Assembly: GCA_937959275.1 (NCBI GenBank)
Contig: CALGLU010000081.1
Span: 21,731 to 85,730, forward strand
Length of the DNA stretch: 64,000 nucleotides
Source of the DNA: an uncultured Saprospiraceae bacterium
GTDB taxonomy: Bacteria; Bacteroidota; Bacteroidia; Chitinophagales; Saprospiraceae
Direction of reading: 5' to 3'
In this document: positions 36,780 through 45,604 of the stretch, piece after piece
How positions within the stretch are numbered: the first letter of the stretch is position 1
How the letters are laid out: each line of letters starts with the position of its first letter
The notes under the pieces: model-generated
Databases searched by the model: none
What the model was told of the DNA's origin: nothing
What the model saw: only the letters and a program-made list of their open reading frames with translations
Program-made: the position numbers and the translations under genes

Positions 36780-37751
36780 ATGAAAGCAGTTTTGTGCAAA
36801 GAGTTAGGTCCTCCTTCAAGCCTTGTGGTTGAGGATATCGAGTTAGCTGCTCCCGGACCTAAGCAGGTTTTAGTGGAGATTAAAGCATGTAGTGTTAATT
36901 ATCCAGATACACTGATTATTCAAGGATTGTATCAGTTTAAGCCAGAATTACCCTTTTCACCTGGTGGAGATTTTGCAGGAATTGTCAAAGAAGTAGGTGC
37001 TGAAGTCAAACATTTAAAGGTTGGAGATGAGGTCTTTGGCGCAAGCGGTCACGGCTGTTTTGCAGAAGAAGCTTTAGTCGCTTCCAACATGGTGTTTCCT
37101 AAACCGCCAGCCATGAGCTTTAACGAAGCTGCTTCGTTTTTAATGGCCTATGGCACATCTCATCACGCGTTGAAAGACAGAGCACAACTCAAGGCTGGAG
37201 AGACCTTATGTGTCCTTGGTGCATCTGGCGGTGTTGGCTTAGCCGCCGTTGAGTTAGGTAAGTTAGCAGGAGCTAGAGTGATAGCCTGTGCATCGACGGA
37301 TGAAAAATTAGAATTATGTAAAGCCACAGGTGCGGATGAAACGATAAATTATACGACAGAAGATCTGAAGTCCCGCATCAAAGAGTTAACAGGAGGCAAG
37401 GGAGCTGATGTCATTTACGATCCAGTCGGCGGAGATTATACAGAAGCTGCTCTTCGTGCTACTGCATGGAAGGGAAGGTTTCTAATTGTCGGTTTTCCAG
37501 CTGGAATTGCCAAAGTGCCTATGAATCTGCCCTTGCTAAAAGGATGCGACATACTTGGTGTTTTTTGGGGCCGGTTTGCTCAAGAAGAATCTGGTGCGAA
37601 TATGCAAAACACAATGGAATTGATTCAGTATTTTGCTGAAGGAAAACTGACGCCACATATCGATAAGGAGTATAGTCTGGAGGAAGCTCCGCATGCTCTA
37701 CAAGATATGATAGATCGTAAAGTAAAAGGTAAGGTTGTCGTTGTACCTTGA
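36780..37751 (+). CDS. NADPH:quinone oxidoreductase-like (MDR family)
   Basis: A 323-residue medium-chain dehydrogenase/reductase without structural zinc cysteines. Motifs are SVNYPDTLIIQGLYQF, FSPGGDFAGIV, the nucleotide-binding VLGASGGVGLAAVELGKLAG and GADVIYDPVGGDY. It should use NADPH to reduce a quinone or an enone; enoyl-thioester reduction is possible in this context. It starts six bases after the MBL gene, completing a three-gene operon with the hydrolase at 34829. Confidence 0.9.
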   Translation: MKAVLCKELGPPSSLVVEDIELAAPGPKQVLVEIKACSVNYPDTLIIQGLYQFKPELPFSPGGDFAGIVKEVGAEVKHLKVGDEVFGASGHGCFAEEALVASNMVFPKPPAMSFNEAASFLMAYGTSHHALKDRAQLKAGETLCVLGASGGVGLAAVELGKLAGARVIACASTDEKLELCKATGADETINYTTEDLKSRIKELTGGKGADVIYDPVGGDYTEAALRATAWKGRFLIVGFPAGIAKVPMNLPLLKGCDILGVFWGRFAQEESGANMQNTMELIQYFAEGKLTPHIDKEYSLEEAPHALQDMIDRKVKGKVVVVP

Positions 37752-37786
37752 TTTGTGATTAGTGAATTTGTGATTTGATTTTCACC

Positions 37787-37820
37787 AATTGCCGCTGTTG
37801 GTCTTCGAACCAACAGCAAT
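37787..37820. repeat. Intergenic hairpin after the quinone oxidoreductase
   Basis: GCTGTTGGT and ACCAACAGC pair perfectly around CTTCGA, extended by ATTGC/AAT with a small bulge. It has no T-run. It may be a mobile hairpin or an mRNA 3'-end stabiliser. Confidence 0.55.
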
Positions 37821-37906
37821 GAATATGATATTGAATAAACTATAATTTGATCCAAGTTACATTAGTGACTTGATACTTAAAATGAAAATTTAAATTACCA
37901 ATAAAA

Positions 37907-38647
37907 ATGCGTTTAGAAAATAAAGTAGCCATCGTAACAGGAGGAGCCAGAGGCATTGGCCAAGCAATTGCAGAGCTTTTTGTAAAAGAAGGAGCTAAAG
38001 TGATCATCTGGGATTTACTAGATACGGGACAAGAGACAGCGGATGCGATCGTCGCTACTGGTGGCGTTGCAGAATTCACAAAATTATCTGTTACAGATCG
38101 TCCTGGTATCGATGCAGAAGTTGCACGAATTAAAGAGAAGTTTGGGCGTATTGATATTCTGATTAACAATGCAGGTATCACAAAAGATAAATCATTGTCT
38201 AAAATGACAACTGAAGAATGGGATGCTGTTATTAATGTAAATCTAACGAGTGTTTTTCACTGTACTCAGGCAGTTGTCGCTCAAATGCGTGAGCAGAATT
38301 ATGGACGAATCATATCGGCTTCTTCTACGACTGGCCTATGGGGTAATTTTGGGCAGACGAACTATGCTGCCGCTAAAGCAGGTATTATTGGTATGACCAA
38401 AACCTGGGCACTAGAGTTAGGTAAGTATGGCATCACTGTCAATGCGATAGCACCAGGATTTACATTGACCGATATGACTAAGGCAATGCCAGAAGCAATC
38501 ATTGAGGGAGCGAAGCAACAAATACCAATGCGTATGATAGCTGACCCTATCGATATCGCCTATGGATATTTATATCTTGCATCTGATGAAGCGAGATTTG
38601 TGACAGGTAGCACACTGTGTATCTCTGGTGGTACAGTGCGACATTAA
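37907..38647 (+). CDS. SDR oxidoreductase, FabG-like
   Basis: A 246-residue short-chain dehydrogenase. Cofactor motif GGARGIGQAIAEL, NNAGIT, catalytic Ser in ISASSTTGLWG and Tyr-x-x-x-Lys in NYAAAKAG. In this neighbourhood it probably oxidises a 3-hydroxyacyl-CoA to the 3-oxo form or does the reverse. The late segment FVTGSTLCISGG is typical of FabG. A block of direct repeats follows, then another SDR gene. Confidence 0.9.
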   Translation: MRLENKVAIVTGGARGIGQAIAELFVKEGAKVIIWDLLDTGQETADAIVATGGVAEFTKLSVTDRPGIDAEVARIKEKFGRIDILINNAGITKDKSLSKMTTEEWDAVINVNLTSVFHCTQAVVAQMREQNYGRIISASSTTGLWGNFGQTNYAAAKAGIIGMTKTWALELGKYGITVNAIAPGFTLTDMTKAMPEAIIEGAKQQIPMRMIADPIDIAYGYLYLASDEARFVTGSTLCISGGTVRH

Positions 38648-38746
38648 AAGTCAGTTAGTTGAATAGTGATTACTGATTAGTGATAAGTTGATTGATGAAT
38701 GAGTTAAGTAGTGACTTGAAATAAGTCTAGTGAAAGCAATAGATAA

Positions 38747-38778
38747 ATGTCCCCCTTTGGAGGGGGATACAGGGGGTG
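38747..38778. repeat. C5/G5 hairpin repeat, copy 1
   Basis: ATGTCCCCCTTTGGAGGGGG followed by an ATACAGGGGGTG tail. CCCCCT pairs with AGGGGG. Related copies are at 38903, 39006, 44070 and 44731. Confidence 0.75.
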
Positions 38779-38902
38779 AAAATATTAGGTAGTTATTTAG
38801 AAATTGATAGTTAGTTGAATAGTGATTACTGATTAGTGATAAGTTGATTGATGAATGAGTTAAGTAGTGATTTGAAATAAGTCTAGTGAAAGCAATAGAT
38901 AA

Positions 38903-38935
38903 ATGTCCCCTTTTGGGGTGGGATACAGGGGGTGG
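38903..38935. repeat. C5/G5 hairpin repeat, copy 2 (degenerate)
   Basis: ATGTCCCCTTTTGGGGTGGG, then ATACAGGGGGTGG. It sits at the same place in the second 156-base repeat unit as copy 1 in the first. Confidence 0.7.
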
Positions 38936-39005
38936 AAATACCTGATAGTTAAATAGGAATTGGTAATTAGTGGTCTGAATTAAGTCCAGTAGATACCAAG
39001 GATAA

Positions 39006-39038
39006 ATGGTCCCCTTTGGAGGGGCAAATATGGGGTGG
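39006..39038. repeat. C5/G5 hairpin repeat, copy 3
   Basis: ATGGTCCCCTTTGGAGGGGC with a degenerate tail ending TGGGGTGG. It ends 28 bases before the SDR start codon at 39067. Confidence 0.65.
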
Positions 39039-39066
39039 AATAAACCCATCATACACAAAATTAAAA

Positions 39067-39828
39067 ATGAATTTTAAAAATAAAGTTGTACTCATCACAG
39101 GAGCCGGATCAGGAATCGGCAAGACGACTGCCTTAAGTTTTGCTGCTGAAGGCGCAAAGCTTGTTGTCGCAGATGTGAATGAGAAAAGTGGATTGTCAAC
39201 TGTTGCAGAAATTAATCAGATCGAAGCCTCTGAAGCAATCTTCGTAAAGTGTGATGTGTCAAATGCTGATGAAGTAGCCAATATGGTAGAGACGGCAGTG
39301 TTGACATATGAACGAATTGATATAGCTGTCAATAATGCGGGAATAGGTGGATTGCCACAAAAAACGGAAGACGTGGATCATGCCTCGTTTGACAAGATCA
39401 TGAGTATTAATTCTACTGGCGTCTTTTATTGCATGCAAGCTGAAATCAGACAAATGCTAAAACAAGAAGCTGGCTCCATAATCAATACAGCATCTATTGC
39501 AGGCTTGCGAGGCTTACCTAGTTCATTACCTTATGTGGCGAGTAAACATGCCGTAGTAGGGATGACTAAAACGGCAGCAATGGAATATGCTAGACAAAAT
39601 ATTAGAGTGAATGCGCTGTGCCCAGTATTTACGGTCACACCATTATTTAATCCCGATGCACTGGATGAGTTTAGTGCAGGCTTATCAGAAAAACTTAAGC
39701 AAGGGATACCGATGAAACGATTTTCAACCCCTCAAGAAATGGCTGATGCCACTCTATGGCTGGCTTCTGATAAAGCTAGTTTTGTGACTGGACTTGCATT
39801 ACCTGTTGACGGAGGAATAACTGCATAA
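39067..39828 (+). CDS. SDR oxidoreductase
   Basis: A 253-residue short-chain dehydrogenase. I use the ATG at 39067 (MNFKNKVVLITGAGSGIG); an upstream in-frame codon at 39016 lies in repeat DNA. Motifs: GAGSGIGKTTAL, NNAGIGG, Ser in NTASIAGLRG, Tyr/Lys in YVASKHAVVG and a C-terminal LPVDGGITA. It is only about 30% like the SDR at 37907 by eye, so the two are not recent duplicates. It lies three bases before the acyl-CoA ligase gene and is likely co-translated. The substrate is probably a hydroxyacyl-CoA or alcohol. Confidence 0.88.
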   Translation: MNFKNKVVLITGAGSGIGKTTALSFAAEGAKLVVADVNEKSGLSTVAEINQIEASEAIFVKCDVSNADEVANMVETAVLTYERIDIAVNNAGIGGLPQKTEDVDHASFDKIMSINSTGVFYCMQAEIRQMLKQEAGSIINTASIAGLRGLPSSLPYVASKHAVVGMTKTAAMEYARQNIRVNALCPVFTVTPLFNPDALDEFSAGLSEKLKQGIPMKRFSTPQEMADATLWLASDKASFVTGLALPVDGGITA

Positions 39829-39831
39829 ATT

Positions 39832-41496
39832 ATGGGAGATACGATTATTCAGTATTTTTATAAGCAAGAAGCGGGCAGAGGAAAGAGCCCATTTTTAAGC
39901 CAACCCTTTGGCGACACCTGGGAGACATATACCTGGCAAGAAGTAGGACAAATGGCTCGAAAGATTGCCAACTATATGCTTGGGCTCGATCTACCGCCCA
40001 AAAGTCATATCGGCATCGTCTCTAAGAATTGTAGAGAATGGATCATCGCTGATATAGCGATCATGATGGCTGGTCATGTTTCAGTACCGTTTTTTCCAAC
40101 CTTGACTGGCGAACAAATAGCAGAGGTCCTAAGTCTAGGTGATGTTGATTTACTGTTTGTTGGTAAGACAGAGGTGTGGAATGATATGGGGACAGGCGTG
40201 CCAGATGATCTGCCTCTTATTCGCTTCCCACATTATGAAGGCAACGATAAAGTAGAACGAGGTAAAGATTGGGATGAGATTTTAAAGGAGACAGAACCAC
40301 TGCAAGGCTTCCCATCGCCAGCCATGGATGATCTGTGGACAATCGTATTTACATCAGGTACAACAGGAACGCCTAAAGGAGTCATGCTTAATTTTTCTGC
40401 GCCCTATTCTTTACTCAAGGAGACTGAAGAATACAATGCACTCGAATTGTCCCATACAGGAGACAATCGTTATTTCTCCTATTTACCATTAAATCATATT
40501 GCAGAGCGATCCATTGTTGAAAATAGCTGTATGACATATGGTGGGGAAATATTCTTTACAGAATCATTAGCTCGATTTGCAAAAAATCTTTCAGATGCTA
40601 AACCAACAGTCTTTTTTGCTGTCCCTAGAATTTGGACCAAATTTATGCTTGGTATTTTAAATAAAATGCCGCAGCAAAAATTAGACACGTTTTTAAAAAT
40701 ACCCATTCTCTCTTCTATCGTAAAAAAGAAAATTGTGAAAGGGCTCGGCCTTCAATTTTCTAGAGCGAATGTGTCTGGTGCAGCGGCCATTCCTCAATCT
40801 ACAAAAGACTGGTTTGCGAAACTAGGAATGCCTATCGCAGAAGGCTATGGCATGACAGAAAACTGTGCAGCTTGCACCTATATGAAAGTAGAAGAAGCTA
40901 AGCCTGGCTCAGTCGGCAAGCCACAAGGTGGGGTAGAGATTATGATTGAGCCAGATACGAAAGAAATTTTAATGAAAGGTCCTTTTGTCATGCTGGGCTA
41001 TTATAAGTCACCTGAAAAAACAGCAGAGACTCTCAAAGATGGTTGGCTTCATACTGGCGATCAAGGCCGCCTTGATGAAGATGGCTATTTGTTCATCACA
41101 GGAAGAGTCAAAGACACCTTTAAAACCAGTAAAGGAGAGTTTATTGTGCCTGCAAAAATAGAAGATAAATTCAGTGCGAATAGTGATATAGAGCAGATGT
41201 GTTTACTTGGGCTGGGTGTACCGCAACCGGTGTTGACCGTCGTGCCTTCTGAAATGGGCTTGGCAAAATCACGAGAAGAATTGACCGAAAGTTTGTGCGC
41301 CACTCTTGATGAAGCGAATAAGGATCTACCAAATTATCAGCGCGTCTCAACGATCGTTGTTGCTAAAGAACCTTTCAGTATTGAAGGTGGAACCTTGACG
41401 CCTACCCTAAAAGTAATACGCACTAAAGTCAATGAATTATACAGAGAAAGATTATTAGCCGATTGCGAATGCGCAGATAAAGTAGTCTTTGAATAA
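39832..41496 (+). CDS. AMP-binding acyl-CoA synthetase (long-chain type)
   Basis: A 554-residue paralogue of the ligase at 24288. FTSGTTGTPKGVMLN lies near residue 173, followed by YFSYLPLNHIAERS, FFAVPRIWTKF, EGYGMTENCA and HTGDQGRLDEDGYL. It should form an acyl-CoA by way of an acyl-adenylate. It follows the SDR gene after three bases. Two paralogous ligases in one region suggest two related acids or two entry points. Confidence 0.92.
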   Translation: MGDTIIQYFYKQEAGRGKSPFLSQPFGDTWETYTWQEVGQMARKIANYMLGLDLPPKSHIGIVSKNCREWIIADIAIMMAGHVSVPFFPTLTGEQIAEVLSLGDVDLLFVGKTEVWNDMGTGVPDDLPLIRFPHYEGNDKVERGKDWDEILKETEPLQGFPSPAMDDLWTIVFTSGTTGTPKGVMLNFSAPYSLLKETEEYNALELSHTGDNRYFSYLPLNHIAERSIVENSCMTYGGEIFFTESLARFAKNLSDAKPTVFFAVPRIWTKFMLGILNKMPQQKLDTFLKIPILSSIVKKKIVKGLGLQFSRANVSGAAAIPQSTKDWFAKLGMPIAEGYGMTENCAACTYMKVEEAKPGSVGKPQGGVEIMIEPDTKEILMKGPFVMLGYYKSPEKTAETLKDGWLHTGDQGRLDEDGYLFITGRVKDTFKTSKGEFIVPAKIEDKFSANSDIEQMCLLGLGVPQPVLTVVPSEMGLAKSREELTESLCATLDEANKDLPNYQRVSTIVVAKEPFSIEGGTLTPTLKVIRTKVNELYRERLLADCECADKVVFE

Positions 41497-41530
41497 AGTT
41501 GATCAGAGCGAAATCCCGCTAGAGAAGAAG

Positions 41531-41719
41531 AACTATGTGATCTATGTGTCTATGTGGTTCAAAAAAAAAGTGAAAAGAATCTCTGTGGTCTATGTGGTTC
41601 AAAATAAATTCTAAAAAGAGTTAAACTATGTGATCTATGTGTCTATGCGATTCAAAAAAAGTGAGAAGAATCTCTGCGGTCTATATGTCTAAGTGATTCA
41701 AAATAAATTCAAAAAGAGT
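41531..41719. repeat. Two ~93-base direct repeats
   Basis: Copies start at 41531 and 41624, both with AACTATGTGATCTATGTGTC. They contain a TATGTG word also found in the tandem array at 29514. They fill the spacer between the ligase gene and the nitronate monooxygenase-like gene and end 9 bases before the latter's ATG. Confidence 0.75.
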
Positions 41720-41728
41720 AAATAACTA

Positions 41729-42697
41729 ATGGGAAATAAAAGAATAGAGAAGTTTGAAAATAGATTAAGTATTCCTGCAGTCGCAGCACCCATGTTTTTG
41801 ATCTCTGGCCCAAAGCTAGTCGTCTCATGCTGCAAGAATGGAGTCGTAGGTACATTCCCTGCACTCAACCAACGAAGTACAGAAGGCTTTGATGAATGGC
41901 TAACTCAAATCAATAGTGAATTAGACACAGAAAAAGATGCGCCTTACGGTGTCAATCTCATTGTGCATAAAACGAATCCAAGGGTCCAAGCAGATTTAGA
42001 AATTTGTGTCAAACATAAAGTGCCTATCATCATTACATCTCTAGGAGCTGTTGCTGAATTGGTAGATACAGTCCACAGTTATGGTGGCCTTGTCTTTCAT
42101 GATGTGACGAATCGAAGACATGCAGAGAAAGCTGCAGAAGCAGGCGTAGATGGTCTGATCTGTGTAGCAGCAGGCGCAGGTGGCCATGCAGGTACCCTAA
42201 ATCCAATGCCTTTCATCGCAGAGATGAGAAGCTTTTTTGACGGCATCATTTTACTGTCAGGATGTATCAGTACAGGGCAAGATATCGCCGCTGCCACTCA
42301 AATGGGAGCTGATCTTGCTTACATGGGTACACGATTTATAAACACTGATGAGAGTGCTGCAGATGACGATTATAAGAATATGATCATTAACACGAAAACA
42401 TCTGATATTGTGTATACCGCTGCTGTGTCTGGTGTGCCTGCTAATTTTCTAAAACCATCTTTGGAGGCAATGGGAATTACGAAGGAGCTTTGGGGGATGA
42501 GCAAGAAGATTGATTTTGGTTCTGAACTTGATGCTGCCCAAGCGGAAGCGAAAGCTTGGAAAACAGTGTGGTCTGCTGGACAAGGTGTCGCCACAATACA
42601 AGATGCTATGTCGACATCTGATTTAATAGATAGACTTAAATCTGAGTTTACTGAAGCCATTAATAGACAAAAAGAGGTGTATAATACCTACTGCTAA
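41729..42697 (+). CDS. Nitronate monooxygenase-like FMN protein
   Basis: A 322-residue TIM-barrel flavoprotein of the NPD/nitronate monooxygenase family. Motifs are PAVAAPMFLISGP at the start, VAAGAGGHAGTLNP with the conserved His, GCISTGQDIAAA and MGTRF. Family members oxidise alkyl nitronates, but many in acyl-CoA clusters have unknown substrates and may act on a propionate-3-nitronate or an enoyl-type substrate. It lies 24 bases before the dehydrogenase gene at 42722. Confidence 0.88.
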   Translation: MGNKRIEKFENRLSIPAVAAPMFLISGPKLVVSCCKNGVVGTFPALNQRSTEGFDEWLTQINSELDTEKDAPYGVNLIVHKTNPRVQADLEICVKHKVPIIITSLGAVAELVDTVHSYGGLVFHDVTNRRHAEKAAEAGVDGLICVAAGAGGHAGTLNPMPFIAEMRSFFDGIILLSGCISTGQDIAAATQMGADLAYMGTRFINTDESAADDDYKNMIINTKTSDIVYTAAVSGVPANFLKPSLEAMGITKELWGMSKKIDFGSELDAAQAEAKAWKTVWSAGQGVATIQDAMSTSDLIDRLKSEFTEAINRQKEVYNTYC

Positions 42698-42721
42698 TTT
42701 AATCCACAATAAAATAAATAC

Positions 42722-43966
42722 ATGAATTTCGAATTCACAGATAGATCAAAAGAACTACAACGACAAGTCCGACAATTTATGGATGATCATATTTATCCAG
42801 TCGAAAAGGAATACAATGAATATGTTGAGGCAAACCTCTGGCAGGAATATCCTGGCATGGAAGCCTTAAAAGCTAAGGCAAAGAGTCAAGGCTTGTGGAA
42901 TTTATTTTTACCAAAAGACTATGGAGAGTTAAGCCCGGGATTAACCAATCTTGAATATGCTCCGCTTGCTCAAGAAATGGGTAAAGTGCCTTGGTCATCT
43001 GAGGTATTTAACTGCTCTGCTCCTGATACAGGCAATATGGAAGTGTTCTCAAAATATGGTACACCTGAGCATCAAGAGAAATGGCTAAAACCATTACAAG
43101 CTGGTGAAATCAGATCTGCCTTCTTAATGACAGAACCTCGAGTCGCTTCATCTGATGCAACGAATATAGAGACATCAATCGTGAAGGATGGTGATGAGTA
43201 TGTCATCAATGGCAGGAAGTGGTGGTCCTCTGGTGTTATGCACCCAAGGTGTAATGTCTATATCGTCATGGGCAAAACGGACCCGGGGGCTCAGCGACAC
43301 GAACAACAAAGTATGATCATCGTGCCAGCCGATACACCTGGTGTAAAAATCTTAAGACCATTGACAGTTTTTGGTGGCGTAGATTCTCCACACGGGCACT
43401 GTGAAGTTGATCTTAAAGATGTTAGAGTACCAGTCAGTAATTTATTATTAGGTGAGGGCAGAGGTTTTGAAATTGCGCAAGGCCGACTTGGGCCAGGTAG
43501 AATTCACCACTGCATGAGATTAATAGGGATGGCAACAAGAGCTCTCGAATTAATGTGTATCCGCTCATCACAAAGACAAGCCTTTGGAAGATTGATTAAA
43601 GACTTTAGCAGTGTTAGGCAAGAGATTGCGATTACACGTTGTGAAATAGAGCAAGCACGATTATTAACATTATCCGCAGCAGATAAAATTGACCAGCACG
43701 GGATAAAAGGTGCTAAAGATCTTATCGCCATGATTAAAATAGTGGCACCTAAAATGGTTTGCGATGTCACAGACAGAGCGATCCAAATGCACGGCGGCAT
43801 GGGTGTATGTGATGACACACCACTAGCAGGCTTTTATGCTGGCGCTAGAACATTGCGCTTAGCTGATGGGCCTGATGAAGTACACATGTATCAACTCGGA
43901 CGCAACACTGTCAAACAAGTATTATCAGAGAGAGGAGAGAATCTGTCGCCTTATTTTGGGAGATAG
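42722..43966 (+). CDS. Acyl-CoA dehydrogenase, ACAD10/11-like
   Basis: A 414-residue dehydrogenase. It differs from the other copies in this window and carries the ACAD10/11 signatures [32 protein letters not shown] and [17 protein letters not shown]. In mammals and in the bacterial levulinate (lva) pathway, such enzymes act with a kinase on 4-hydroxyacyl-CoAs. No aminoglycoside-phosphotransferase-like kinase gene is present here, so that role is not supported by context. The gene lies 24 bases after the nitronate monooxygenase-like gene and before a heptanucleotide repeat tract. Confidence 0.9.
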   Translation: MNFEFTDRSKELQRQVRQFMDDHIYPVEKEYNEYVEANLWQEYPGMEALKAKAKSQGLWNLFLPKDYGELSPGLTNLEYAPLAQEMGKVPWSSEVFNCSAPDTGNMEVFSKYGTPEHQEKWLKPLQAGEIRSAFLMTEPRVASSDATNIETSIVKDGDEYVINGRKWWSSGVMHPRCNVYIVMGKTDPGAQRHEQQSMIIVPADTPGVKILRPLTVFGGVDSPHGHCEVDLKDVRVPVSNLLLGEGRGFEIAQGRLGPGRIHHCMRLIGMATRALELMCIRSSQRQAFGRLIKDFSSVRQEIAITRCEIEQARLLTLSAADKIDQHGIKGAKDLIAMIKIVAPKMVCDVTDRAIQMHGGMGVCDDTPLAGFYAGARTLRLADGPDEVHMYQLGRNTVKQVLSERGENLSPYFGR

Positions 43967-43982
43967 TAGACATTAGAAAGTG

Positions 43983-44067
<85 letters not shown>

Positions 44068-44069
44068 GG

Positions 44070-44102
44070 ATGTCCCCCTTTGGAGGGAGAGTAAGGGGGT
44101 GG
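44070..44102. repeat. C5/G5 hairpin repeat, copy 4
   Basis: ATGTCCCCCTTTGGAGGGAG with a GTAAGGGGGTGG tail. It lies directly after the heptanucleotide array and ends 51 bases before the MaoC start codon. Confidence 0.75.
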
Positions 44103-44153
44103 AATAAATTATATACTAAAAGAAAAATTAACGAATAACAAATCACTAAAAAT

Positions 44154-44627
44154 ATGTCACAAGAAGCATACATAACAACACTTGAGTCACTTAAAGATCT
44201 CGAGCAATACGTAGGAAAAGAAATCGGGATCAGTAGCTGGATAACAATTACGCAGGAGATGATCAATTCATTTGGTGTGACCACAATGGATGAACAATGG
44301 ATCCACATGGATGCAGAAAAAGCAAAAGCTCATTCGCCCTATGGAGATACAATTGCGCATGGCTTTCTTGTCATGTCTTTGTTAGTCCCTATGAGCTATG
44401 AAGTGCTTAAGATGAAAGATGTAAAAATGGGAGTCAACTATGGACTCAATAAGCTGAGGTTTACCAACGCGACCAAATCTGGAGCTAGAATCAGGGGGAA
44501 AGCAACCTTGAAAGAAATTGATTATTCAGATAAGGGCGCGAAGTATATCACGAGTTGGGTTGTTGAAATAGAAGGCGAAGAAAAGCCTGCATTAGTTGCA
44601 GAGTGGATTGGAGTTGCCTATAACTAG
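44154..44627 (+). CDS. MaoC-like (R)-specific enoyl-CoA hydratase
   Basis: A 157-residue hotdog-fold protein of the MaoC/NodN type. The hydratase motif is visible: TTMDEQWIHMDAEKAKAHSP followed by IAHGFLVMSLL, which supplies the catalytic Asp and His. It should add water to a 2-enoyl-CoA to give the (R)-3-hydroxyacyl-CoA. The crotonase downstream at 44804 looks like an isomerase, so this protein may be the hydratase of the local pathway, along with the fusion at 21866. It is flanked by C5/G5 hairpin repeats on both sides. Confidence 0.9.
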   Translation: MSQEAYITTLESLKDLEQYVGKEIGISSWITITQEMINSFGVTTMDEQWIHMDAEKAKAHSPYGDTIAHGFLVMSLLVPMSYEVLKMKDVKMGVNYGLNKLRFTNATKSGARIRGKATLKEIDYSDKGAKYITSWVVEIEGEEKPALVAEWIGVAYN

Positions 44628-44730
44628 TGATTAGAGAATTAGTGATTGGTTAATTGGTGAGTAATGAACAGAGCTTGATCCAATTAATGAGATAGATAAA
44701 TGTCCCTCGATAGAGGGAATCAAGTAACAC

Positions 44731-44763
44731 ATGTCCCCCTTTGGAGGGGGATTAAGGGGGTGG
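44731..44763. repeat. C5/G5 hairpin repeat, copy 5
   Basis: ATGTCCCCCTTTGGAGGGGG, then ATTAAGGGGGTGG. A decayed copy precedes it near 44699-44720. It ends 40 bases before the start codon at 44804. Confidence 0.78.
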
Positions 44764-44803
44764 AAACACTTGCGAGATTTGAGAATTAAAAATAAACGTA
44801 TCA

Positions 44804-45604
44804 ATGAACTACAAAACAATTCAATATACAGTCGAAGGCAAGGTGGGTATCATCCGCTTAAACAGACCTGAGAAGTATAACGCCATCACACAAGAATTAA
44901 AAGAAGACATGCTCCATGTGTTAGGTGTGATTCAAAATGATAAAACAGTAAGAGCTGTAATCCTCACTGGTAACGGCAAAGGCTTTTGTGCAGGCGCAGA
45001 TCTGTCAGGATTCACAGGACCGATGACGCCCTTTGATGTCGAGAATGATTTAAAATTGACCTACGCAAATGTGGTTAAGCGAATTAAAGGTTTACATAAA
45101 CCTGTGATCGCCGCGATAAATGGTCCTGTAGCTGGAGCTGGATTGGGATTGGCTTTAGCGTGTGATTTTATGATCATGGCGGATACGGCTAGCATGCGCT
45201 ATGCCTTTATCAATATTGCACTTGTGCCTGATGCCGGATCGAGTTGGTTTTTAACGAGAGCAGTTGGCTACCATAAGGCGATGGAAATTATCTGCGGAGG
45301 TGAAAAAATTCCAGCAGAAGAATGCAAGAAGTTAGGCTTAGTGAGTCAGGTTGTCCCCGTAGCAGATATTATGACAGCAGCAACTGAGTTAGCAACTAAA
45401 ATGGCCAATGGTCCAACTGCAGCATATGTAAGCACAAAGAAAGTCTTGCGCTACGCAGTCACCCACGGATTAAATGATACGATTGATAAAGAATCAGAAG
45501 AACAAGCATTAAATATTTTGGGTAGTGATAACATGGAAGGTGTCCAAGCCTTTTTAGAAAAACGTAAACCAGAATTTAAAGGAAAAGGATTCGATCACTC
45601 ATGA
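44804..45604 (+). CDS. Crotonase-fold enoyl-CoA isomerase, PaaG-like
   Basis: A 266-residue crotonase. The oxyanion-hole blocks are GFCAGADLSG and GPVAGAGLGLALACD. The two Glu residues of a true hydratase are not in place: GAGLGL lacks the first, and the FGxPE segment reads AFINIALVPDAGSSWFL. A VPDAG Asp is the catalytic residue in PaaG-type delta3-delta2 and epoxyphenylacetyl-CoA isomerases, so isomerase activity is more likely than hydration. The end overlaps the histidine phosphatase gene by four bases. It probably shifts double bonds or rearranges a ring intermediate. Confidence 0.85.
   Translation: MNYKTIQYTVEGKVGIIRLNRPEKYNAITQELKEDMLHVLGVIQNDKTVRAVILTGNGKGFCAGADLSGFTGPMTPFDVENDLKLTYANVVKRIKGLHKPVIAAINGPVAGAGLGLALACDFMIMADTASMRYAFINIALVPDAGSSWFLTRAVGYHKAMEIICGGEKIPAEECKKLGLVSQVVPVADIMTAATELATKMANGPTAAYVSTKKVLRYAVTHGLNDTIDKESEEQALNILGSDNMEGVQAFLEKRKPEFKGKGFDHS

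Larger units (their letters stand above)
38648..39066. repeat. Spacer made of ~156-base direct repeats
   Basis: Two copies of a 156-base unit lie at 38654-38809 and 38810-38960 and are near-identical in their first 110 bases. A decayed third part covers about 38961-39038. Each carries the C-rich/G-rich hairpin noted separately. The spacer splits two SDR genes of one cluster; a 135-codon minus-strand open frame here is only repeat DNA. Confidence 0.8.

Noticed and set aside
38651..39058. 135-codon minus-strand open frame
   Set aside because: It lies entirely in direct repeats and hairpins; the protein is itself repetitive and has no homology-like features.
44631..44819. 62-codon minus-strand open frame
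   Set aside because: It is repeat DNA between MaoC and the PaaG-like gene, with no conserved features.
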